DNA of 39,350 nt from Deltaproteobacteria bacterium (GTDB lineage: Bacteria > Desulfobacterota > GWC2-55-46): assembly GCA_016234955.1 (NCBI GenBank), contig JACRNN010000204.1, forward strand, positions 1-39,350. Reading direction: 5' to 3'. Of this stretch, positions 32,759 to 39,350 are shown in pieces; the first letter of the stretch is position 1, and every line of letters starts with the position of its first letter. Made by a program: the position numbers and the translations under genes. The notes under the pieces are model-generated. The model was not told the origin of the DNA, did not search any database, and worked only from the letters and a program-made list of their open reading frames with translations.

Positions 32759-34954
32759 CTACTTGTACTGCTGATAATAATAGTAGTAGGAATGCCTGCT
32801 GGTGGAGACCTTGTTCAGAGCGGCGCCTATAACGTTTATCCCCGCCTTGGTAAACAGTTCCATGATATCGGCGATATGCTTTTTCTTGGCCTTGCCGCTC
32901 TCTATCACCAGGATGACCCCGTCTGCGGCCCTGCCTAATATCACGGCGTCGCTGGCCGCCAGGATCGGCGGGGAATCGATGATCACAAGGTCGTATGCCT
33001 CTTCCATGTCCTTTATCAGCTGGTGCATCTTCTTTGACTCGACGAGCCTGGCGGGGTCCGGCGGGATAGGCCCCGTGGGGATTATGCTCAACCCCTCCAC
33101 GCCGCTGTCCAGACGGACGGCGTTTTCATCCGCCTCACCCACGATGAAGCTGGTAAGCCCGATCGTCCTGGGCACGTTGAAATATACGGTGATCCCCGGC
33201 CTTCTCAGGTCGCCGTCTATCAGAAGCACCTTCTTGCCTTCGGTGGCCGCCTGTATGGCGAGGTTCGAGGCGAAGAAGCTCTTGCCCTCGTCCTGCACAG
33301 AGCTTGTCACAACGATGCTCTTTGGCGGTTTGTCGGTGGTGGCGAACCTTATGCTGTTACGTATGGTCCTCAAGGACTCCCTGATGGGCGACCTCGGGTC
33401 CGCCTCGTTGATGAGCTTAGGCTCCTTTTTCTTCAACATGAAGACGCTTCCGAGGTAGGTAAGGTGCTTTACGGCCTTGACGTCATCGGAGGTGCAGACG
33501 GAATCGTCGAGGTATTCTATCAGGAGGGCCGCGCCCATCCCGAAAGGCGCGCCGAGGACTATCGCTATGATCGTATTGAGAAAGAGGTCCGGGTGCCTGT
33601 GCTTGGAGTCGTTCCTGTCGTGGACTATCGCCGGCTCCACGATGTATATGCTTGAGACCGCCATGGATTCGGCCATGCCCATCTGGTAGCGGTACTTCAG
33701 CATGGAGTTGTATATGTCCTGCGTGACGTTCACCGAGAGTTGGAGCTGGGCGTAATCCGCCGACTTCCTCGGCAGGGTCATCAACTCGCGCTCATACTTC
33801 TTTATGATTACCGGCAGGGCCTGGTTCTGGCTCTCAAGCGAGGCCATGTCCACGTAATATCCGGCGAGTTTTACCGAGACGTCCTGGTAGACCGGGTCTA
33901 TGCCCACGGTCTCGCTGCCGAATATCTTCTTGAGCTCCTTGTCGAGCAGGTCCTTTGACTCGTTGATCTTGTTCCGTATGTCTATAACGGCGGGGTGCTC
34001 GCCGGTGTATTTCGTCCGCGACTCGGCAAGGCTCAGGTAAAGGTCCCTCAGCGTGACCTTGAGGTTCAGGACCATCTCGTTGTCCTTCATCTGTTCGGAG
34101 GTCTTCTGGTACTTGGGGATGGCGCTCAACTGGGACTCGGCCCTGGATATCGACGCCCTGTCCTTGAAGATGGCGACGTTGTTGTCGGAGACCTGCTTCC
34201 TGTAGTCCGATATCCTCTGCAGGAGGTTCGTCGTCTCGGTATCGAGGTTTACGGTCTGCTCCTTCTCCTTGTAGTCCTTGAGCTCCTTTAGCGCGTTCTG
34301 GTATTCAGCCCTGGTCCTCTCTATGTTGGCCTCTATGAATTTGGAGACGCCCTTGTAGTCCTCCCTTACCCTCTTCAATTCGTCTCTGATAAAGGCATCG
34401 GCCATCTTGTTCGCCAGGGCGGCCGCCTGGACATTGTCCGGTGAAACCGCCTCTATTTCAATAAGGTCCGTCGATTCGTTCTGTTCGAAGTCGACGTGCG
34501 GCCTCGGTAATATCATGGCGAGGACGGAGGAGTCGAGCAGGTCGTCGGCCGTCATGACCTCTTCGGTCGACTCCACGTTGACGCCGAGGAGGCGCAGAAA
34601 AGGCCTCAAGAGGGGGATCGCCTTCATTATCCGCGCCCTTGTCCTCTCCCTCGTGACCTTGAGCTCGGATACGACCCTCTCGGCCACGGGCCTCACTCCG
34701 GCGAGGGCAAGGTAATCGGCCCTGTCGGTGTCGGTTAAGGCGGTGGTGGAGGAAGTCCCTGAGCTCTGCAACCCTATGCTTGAGAGGATGGAAGAAGAGG
34801 CCGCGGACCTGCGCAACAGCACCTGCGCGGTCGCGTCATACCACGGCGTTATTAAAAGCGAGCCGGTGACTATCGTGAGGAAGACGGCAAAAAACAGGAT
34901 TATAGCCGTCCACCTCCTCCTCCAGAGGATTTCGAGAATATGTCTAAGTTCCAT
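32759..34954 (-). CDS. Polysaccharide co-polymerase / bacterial tyrosine autokinase (Wzc-like)
   Basis: 731 aa. N-terminal Wzz domain with TM, coiled-coil, second TM; Walker-type SIVVTSSVQDEGKSFFASNLAIQAATEGKKVLLIDGDLRRPG; C-terminal tyrosine cluster SRHSYYYYYQQYK. Confidence 0.92.
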   Translation of the reverse strand: MELRHILEILWRRRWTAIILFFAVFLTIVTGSLLITPWYDATAQVLLRRSAASSSILSSIGLQSSGTSSTTALTDTDRADYLALAGVRPVAERVVSELKVTRERTRARIMKAIPLLRPFLRLLGVNVESTEEVMTADDLLDSSVLAMILPRPHVDFEQNESTDLIEIEAVSPDNVQAAALANKMADAFIRDELKRVREDYKGVSKFIEANIERTRAEYQNALKELKDYKEKEQTVNLDTETTNLLQRISDYRKQVSDNNVAIFKDRASISRAESQLSAIPKYQKTSEQMKDNEMVLNLKVTLRDLYLSLAESRTKYTGEHPAVIDIRNKINESKDLLDKELKKIFGSETVGIDPVYQDVSVKLAGYYVDMASLESQNQALPVIIKKYERELMTLPRKSADYAQLQLSVNVTQDIYNSMLKYRYQMGMAESMAVSSIYIVEPAIVHDRNDSKHRHPDLFLNTIIAIVLGAPFGMGAALLIEYLDDSVCTSDDVKAVKHLTYLGSVFMLKKKEPKLINEADPRSPIRESLRTIRNSIRFATTDKPPKSIVVTSSVQDEGKSFFASNLAIQAATEGKKVLLIDGDLRRPGITVYFNVPRTIGLTSFIVGEADENAVRLDSGVEGLSIIPTGPIPPDPARLVESKKMHQLIKDMEEAYDLVIIDSPPILAASDAVILGRAADGVILVIESGKAKKKHIADIMELFTKAGINVIGAALNKVSTSRHSYYYYYQQYK

Positions 34955-34984
34955 TTGATTCCCCTACGCGCAAAGTTTTGAAGT

Positions 34985-35755
34985 CTATTTGGCCGGGATG
35001 GAAAGCGGCGTCGTGGCGCCGTCCTTGCCCGTAAGGACGTTCTGGACCTGCGGCCACAGCACTATCCCGCTCTCCAGGTTCACTACAGGCGAAAGTATCT
35101 TGCCCAGGTGCGAGAAGTACCAGCTGACGTCCGCTATCGTCACCGACGGCACGTAGACGATGTCCCCGCCGCGTATAGGACTGTTTTCAGCCTTCGCATT
35201 GCCGGCGAGCAGGCTTGAGATGTTGACGGATTTAACCTCGGCCTTCTCTCCCGCGCGCCTTATCAAAAGCACGTTCTCGAGCTTCGCGTCCAGGGTGGCC
35301 CCGCCCGCCTTGGCGATGGCCTCCATCATGGTCACGCTGGAATCCACCGTGAACACGCCGGGGCTGTTTACCTGGCCGAGCACCATCACCTTTTGGCTCT
35401 GGACGGTTGATACGTTGATGGTTATCTGCGGGTCCTTGAGGTACTTCGAGAGCCTCGCGGTCATATCGTCCCTGAGCTTGAAGATGGACATGCCGCCGGC
35501 CTGCACGTCCCCTATCAGCGGGAACATTATCTTGCCGCCCGTGTCTATCTTGAGCGTCCTATGCAGGTCGTCGTTCCTGTATATCGTTATATCGACCGTA
35601 TCGCCGGGGCCGAGGATGAACTCGGAAATCCTTACCTCCTCTATCGGCGGCTTCTCCTCCTTCTCATCGACCTTGACCGGCGCGGAGGCGCACCCGGCGA
35701 GAACGACCATTATAAATACCAGGCCGATATGGATTGTCCCTTTTAGATATTTCAT
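34985..35755 (-). CDS. Polysaccharide export outer-membrane lipoprotein (Wza/SLBB family)
   Basis: MKYLKGTIHIGLVFIMVVLAGCASAP lipobox; FILGPGDTVDITIYRNDDLHRTLKIDTGGKIMFPLIGDVQAGGMS; SLBB region VMVLGQVNSPGVFTVDSSVTMMEAIAKAGG. Start refined from 35812. Confidence 0.92.
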   Translation of the reverse strand: MKYLKGTIHIGLVFIMVVLAGCASAPVKVDEKEEKPPIEEVRISEFILGPGDTVDITIYRNDDLHRTLKIDTGGKIMFPLIGDVQAGGMSIFKLRDDMTARLSKYLKDPQITINVSTVQSQKVMVLGQVNSPGVFTVDSSVTMMEAIAKAGGATLDAKLENVLLIRRAGEKAEVKSVNISSLLAGNAKAENSPIRGGDIVYVPSVTIADVSWYFSHLGKILSPVVNLESGIVLWPQVQNVLTGKDGATTPLSIPAK

Positions 35756-35787
35756 ATGTACGCACCCTTTCATGCCGCAACGCGCTT

Positions 35788-36954
35788 TCACAGCTTCACC
35801 ATTACCTTGCATTCGTTCCTGTTTACGGAGGCCTTGAGCGCCTCTATCGCGCCGTCGAAGGGGAACCTCCTGGAGATCATGGGAGAGGGGTCGAGCCTCC
35901 CGCGGGAAATGAGGCTTATGATGTTCGGGAATATGCCGTACCCCGCGTGCCCCCTTGCCCCCACTATCCTGTTCGCGCCTGATACAAGCCGGTCCAGATG
36001 CATGGGTGTGCTTGCGGCCGCCCGTCCGAGATATATGATCCTGCCCTGGCTGGCCATCGACCTCTCCATCTCCGGTATCGTGAGAGGGGCGGCCCCGGCG
36101 GCCTCGACCTGCACCCCGGCCCCCTCTCCCCGTGTAAGCTCCATGACCTTATCCGACGGGCTCTGTCCGCCCAGCCCCCTTGAATTGAAGGCGTAATCGG
36201 CGCCCATGCGCCTTGCGGCCTCCACCCTGCCGTCATAGACGTCGAAGGCTATTATAAGGGACGCGCCGCAGACCCTTGCAAGGGCTATGGCCCCGAGCCC
36301 TATGGGGCCGGCGCCGTGCACCACGACGGTCGCGCCGGGGAGGAACCCCCCCCCGGCCACGAAGATCCCGTTATACGCGCACCCTATCGGCTCGATAAGC
36401 GCGCCGATGTCGAAGATATCCTCCTCGGGGTACGCCTCCCTCAACCCGTCTATCTTCCAGCAGTACCTCTCGTTGACGGCTACGTACTCGGCGATGGCCC
36501 CGTTAACGCTCAGGCCCAGGAGCTCCACGTTCTCGCACTGGTTCGGCGCCCCGCCCCTGCATGAGCGGCAAAGGCCGCACCACATTACGCTCTCCACGGC
36601 CACAAGGTCGCCCTTTTTAAGGTTCGCGGCCTTTCCGCCGGTCTCCTCCACCACCCCGGAGAACTCGTGGCCGAGTATGCACGGGAACCTGGCCAGACCC
36701 GAAAAGAGTATATACCCGTCTCCGTCCGTCTCGTACAGATGGGTGTCGGAGCCGCAGACCCCGCATGATTTGACGCGGATGAGCACCTCGGTGTCCTCGG
36801 GCGCCGGCGCCGGGGTCTCTCTTATCTCGAAGACCGGGTCCTTCCAGACCTTGCTCCCGACCAACGCCCTCCTGCTCGCGCTCTCCCGCGCGCTCAAGGG
36901 GTAGCCCTCCCTCGGCTTCCACTGCGCGTCGACGAAAAGCGCCTTCATGCGCAC
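35788..36954 (-). CDS. Zinc-dependent medium-chain alcohol/sorbitol dehydrogenase-like protein
   Basis: 388 aa. CGVCGSDTHLYE, ILGHEFSGVVEETG, structural Zn motif CGLCRSCRGGAPNQC, nucleotide-binding VVHGAGPIGLGAIALARVCGA. Confidence 0.9.
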   Translation of the reverse strand: MRMKALFVDAQWKPREGYPLSARESASRRALVGSKVWKDPVFEIRETPAPAPEDTEVLIRVKSCGVCGSDTHLYETDGDGYILFSGLARFPCILGHEFSGVVEETGGKAANLKKGDLVAVESVMWCGLCRSCRGGAPNQCENVELLGLSVNGAIAEYVAVNERYCWKIDGLREAYPEEDIFDIGALIEPIGCAYNGIFVAGGGFLPGATVVVHGAGPIGLGAIALARVCGASLIIAFDVYDGRVEAARRMGADYAFNSRGLGGQSPSDKVMELTRGEGAGVQVEAAGAAPLTIPEMERSMASQGRIIYLGRAAASTPMHLDRLVSGANRIVGARGHAGYGIFPNIISLISRGRLDPSPMISRRFPFDGAIEALKASVNRNECKVMVKL

Positions 36955-38456
36955 TCCATCTCAAGCGCCTTTTTGTTTATCTTGCCGCTCCCGGTCTTAG
37001 GAAGCTCGTTCCTGAACTCTATTATCCTCGGGACCTTGTAGTGCGGGAGCCGGGCCCTGCAGAACTTGAGTATATCTTTTTCCGTGACGGCCCTGAAACC
37101 CTTCAAGGCTATTATCGCCTTGGGCACCTCGCCCCTCAGGTAATCCTTCGCCGCTATCACGGAGACCTCCTTGACGTCGGGGTGCTCAAGGAGCGCCGCC
37201 TCTATTTCAGCGGGGTAGACCTTGAGCCCGGCCACCTTCATCATTCCGGTCCTTCTCTCGACGAAGTAGAAGTTCCCGTCCTTGTCCTTCCTGCCGAGGT
37301 CGCCGCTCCGGTACCAGCCGTCCCTGAAAGGGTCCTTGTCCGCGGTGACTTCCTCGTAGTACGAGCCTACGACGCCGGGGCCCCTGAAAATCATCTCCCC
37401 GACCTCTCCCGGCGGCAGCTCCCGCCCGTTCTCATCGACTATCCGCACTTCATAGGAGCGGCACGGCCTTCCGATGGAGCCTGGGATTATCTTCTCCCCG
37501 AAGCGGTTGGCTATCGCTATGCCGGTAGTCTCGGTGCTCCCCCACACCGGTATGATATCCGCGCCGAGCTTCTTCCTGAAGGCCCGGATGAGTTCCTGGC
37601 GCGTGTACATGCCGCCGCTCTCCGGTATCCTCAGGGAGCTCAGGTCATAGGTCCTGTATTCGAGGAGCTCAAGGAGGTTCTCGTACATCGGGGCAAGCCC
37701 CATGACGCACGTCACCCCGTGCCTTGAGACGGCCTCGGCGAGCGATTTAGGCGATATCCTGTCGACAAGCACCATCGTCCCGCAAAGGTATAGCGCCCTG
37801 GCGAATATCTCGTGAGGGTGCGCGAACGGCGCGAACATGCAGAGATGGACGTCGGAGGCGGTGAGCGCGAGCGCGTCCACGGAGGCGAGCGTGTTCCAGT
37901 ATATGTTGGCGTGCGTAGTTACCGCGCCCTTTGATTCCCCGGTCGAGCCGGAGGTGTAGTTCAGGTATACGGGGTCGTCCGCCTTTATGTCAAGGGATGG
38001 GGCGGCGGGCGCGCCGGTGAAGGGCAGGTCGTTGAGCGAGAGCCGCCCCTCGACCTCTGCGTCCGAGACTATGACCTTGACATCGAGGCCCGGGCAGAGC
38101 GAGACGGCCTGGTCGGCCAACGGCAGGAAGGAGCTGTGCACCAGGAAGGCGCGCGGGGTTATGGCCATGAGTATCGCGGATATCTTCTCGGCGTTGAGCT
38201 CGAAGTTGACCGGGGCGGCCAGCGCCGCGGCCTTGGCCGCCGCCAGAAAGCCCATTACAAGCTCGGGGACCCTCGGCATCATCATGGCGACCCTGTCGCC
38301 CCTCCCGACGCCGAGGCCGATCAGCCCTCCGGCAAGCCCGTTTACCCGCCGGTCGAGGGCCGAGTACGATATCCTCTCGTCGTAATATAATATCGCGTCC
38401 TTCTCAGGCTCAGAGAGGGCGTTTTTCTCGATCATCTCAACAAGCGTCATTTCCAT
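36945..38456 (-). CDS. AMP-dependent acyl-CoA synthetase / acyl-acid ligase (ANL superfamily)
   Basis: 503 aa. YLNYTSGSTGESKGAVTTH, GWYRSGDLGRKDKDGNFYFVERRTGMMKVAGLKVYPAEIEAALLEHPDVKEVSVI, PKTGSGKINKKAL. Confidence 0.92.
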   Translation of the reverse strand: MEMTLVEMIEKNALSEPEKDAILYYDERISYSALDRRVNGLAGGLIGLGVGRGDRVAMMMPRVPELVMGFLAAAKAAALAAPVNFELNAEKISAILMAITPRAFLVHSSFLPLADQAVSLCPGLDVKVIVSDAEVEGRLSLNDLPFTGAPAAPSLDIKADDPVYLNYTSGSTGESKGAVTTHANIYWNTLASVDALALTASDVHLCMFAPFAHPHEIFARALYLCGTMVLVDRISPKSLAEAVSRHGVTCVMGLAPMYENLLELLEYRTYDLSSLRIPESGGMYTRQELIRAFRKKLGADIIPVWGSTETTGIAIANRFGEKIIPGSIGRPCRSYEVRIVDENGRELPPGEVGEMIFRGPGVVGSYYEEVTADKDPFRDGWYRSGDLGRKDKDGNFYFVERRTGMMKVAGLKVYPAEIEAALLEHPDVKEVSVIAAKDYLRGEVPKAIIALKGFRAVTEKDILKFCRARLPHYKVPRIIEFRNELPKTGSGKINKKALEMECA

Positions 38457-38533
38457 CGCGTCATCCAGGGTGTATTGAGCCGCCTGACGGTCATCCGAAA
38501 AGGCCCGTCGACAAGCATAGCGAGCTGAGAATT

Positions 38534-39350
38534 TTAATAGGCGCCGGCTTTTTGAAAGACGACCTTTACCGTCTTGAACAGGATTTTGAGGTCGAGCCAG
38601 AGCGACTGGTTCTTCACGTAATCGACGTCATAGCGTATCCAGTCGTGGAACGAGGCCTCGCTCCTGCCCTGTACCTGCCAGAGGCCGGTTACGCCGGGCT
38701 TCACCTTGAGCCTGATCGACCTCCAGCTCGGGCTGAACTTCATCTCGTCCATTACAAGGGGCCTGGGTCCCACGAGGCTCATCTCGCCGCGCAGGACGTT
38801 TATGAGCTGCGGCAGCTCATCAAGGCTGGTCTTTCTGAGCTTCTCCCCGATGCGCGTCACCCGCGGGTCGTTGAAGAGCTTGAACATCGGGCCGTCGACG
38901 TTTTTTTCGGCGACGAGTTTTTGCTGGAGAGAGGGGGCGTCCTTGACCATGGTCCTGAATTTGTACATCACGAAGTCCCTGCCGTCCTTCCCGCACCGTT
39001 TCTGGCTGAAGACGCACGGCCCCTCGGAATCGCGCTTTATCATGGCGCAGATAAGAAGCATCACGGGCGAAAGGAGCGCGAGGAGGACGGCGGAGGCCAA
39101 TATGTCCATAAGCCTCTTGGTAAAGAGGAAGGCCTTGTGTTTTAAACTCCCGAAGTTGAGCTTGAGGGACTCGGTAACTCCCCTGAGCTGGTACCTCGAC
39201 GGCACGAGATTCAAGTCCCCGAGCCTCAAGTCCTCCACCACTATCTTGTTCTCGAATTCATCCTCCGAGCACACCCTCACCCCCCTGCCGGCGATGCAGT
39301 ACTTGAGTGAGGAATCCTCCTCCATCTCGCACCCGTCAAGCAGGATGCTC
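38534..39350 (-). CDS. Undecaprenyl-phosphate sugar phosphotransferase (initiating transferase), N-terminus outside window
   Basis: Frame stays open through the right window edge (SILLDGCEMEEDSSLKYCIAGRG...). TKRLMDILASAVLLALLSPVMLLICAMIKRDSEGPCVFSQKRCGKDGRDFVMYKFRTM, KTSLDELPQLINVLRGEMSLVGPRPL, KPGVTGLWQVQGRSE. Confidence 0.93.
   Translation of the reverse strand, partial: SILLDGCEMEEDSSLKYCIAGRGVRVCSEDEFENKIVVEDLRLGDLNLVPSRYQLRGVTESLKLNFGSLKHKAFLFTKRLMDILASAVLLALLSPVMLLICAMIKRDSEGPCVFSQKRCGKDGRDFVMYKFRTMVKDAPSLQQKLVAEKNVDGPMFKLFNDPRVTRIGEKLRKTSLDELPQLINVLRGEMSLVGPRPLVMDEMKFSPSWRSIRLKVKPGVTGLWQVQGRSEASFHDWIRYDVDYVKNQSLWLDLKILFKTVKVVFQKAGAY

Noticed and set aside
1-39350. CRISPR arrays, rRNA genes, prophage modules, restriction-modification or toxin-antitoxin systems
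   Set aside because: No regularly spaced repeats, rRNA-like sequence or characteristic proteins seen; XerD next to glnD looks like the housekeeping recombinase rather than an integrase.

Overview
The window looks like a high-GC bacterial chromosome segment; the gene content suggests a deltaproteobacterial or related lineage, but I could not verify taxonomy. The left edge carries glnD (5'-truncated by the window) and a xerD-like recombinase on the + strand. From about 2.96 kb to the right edge every supported protein gene is on the minus strand. In transcription order, right to left, these are: a Wzx/Wzy-type exopolysaccharide locus (initiating sugar transferase, AMP-ligase, Zn-dehydrogenase, Wza, Wzc/BY-kinase, CpsB phosphatase, Wzy, beta-propeller protein, Wzx), then a tightly packed accessory block. 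The accessory block holds four B12-binding-type radical SAM proteins (two of them tandem paralogs), two divergent LpxL/HtrB-like acyltransferases, three alkaline-phosphatase-superfamily enzymes, a DUF362/ferredoxin protein, GT9 and GT2, an orphan molybdopterin oxidoreductase and cysDN. After that come a tRNA-Arg(CCU), a tetraheme NapC/NirT-like cytochrome, a stand-alone Lrp/AsnC ligand-binding domain and a putative outer-membrane protein. The most interesting non-coding structures are a ~190-bp palindromic MITE-like element at 16647-16836 whose end supplies the stop codon of an acyltransferase gene, a paired-hairpin intergenic element with a 13-nt mutual complement at 10711-10789, and REP-like repeats at ~2.74-2.88 kb and ~4.77 kb. 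The best candidate for an undescribed system is the radical SAM / acyltransferase / phosphodiesterase block embedded in the polysaccharide locus. Its function is inference only.
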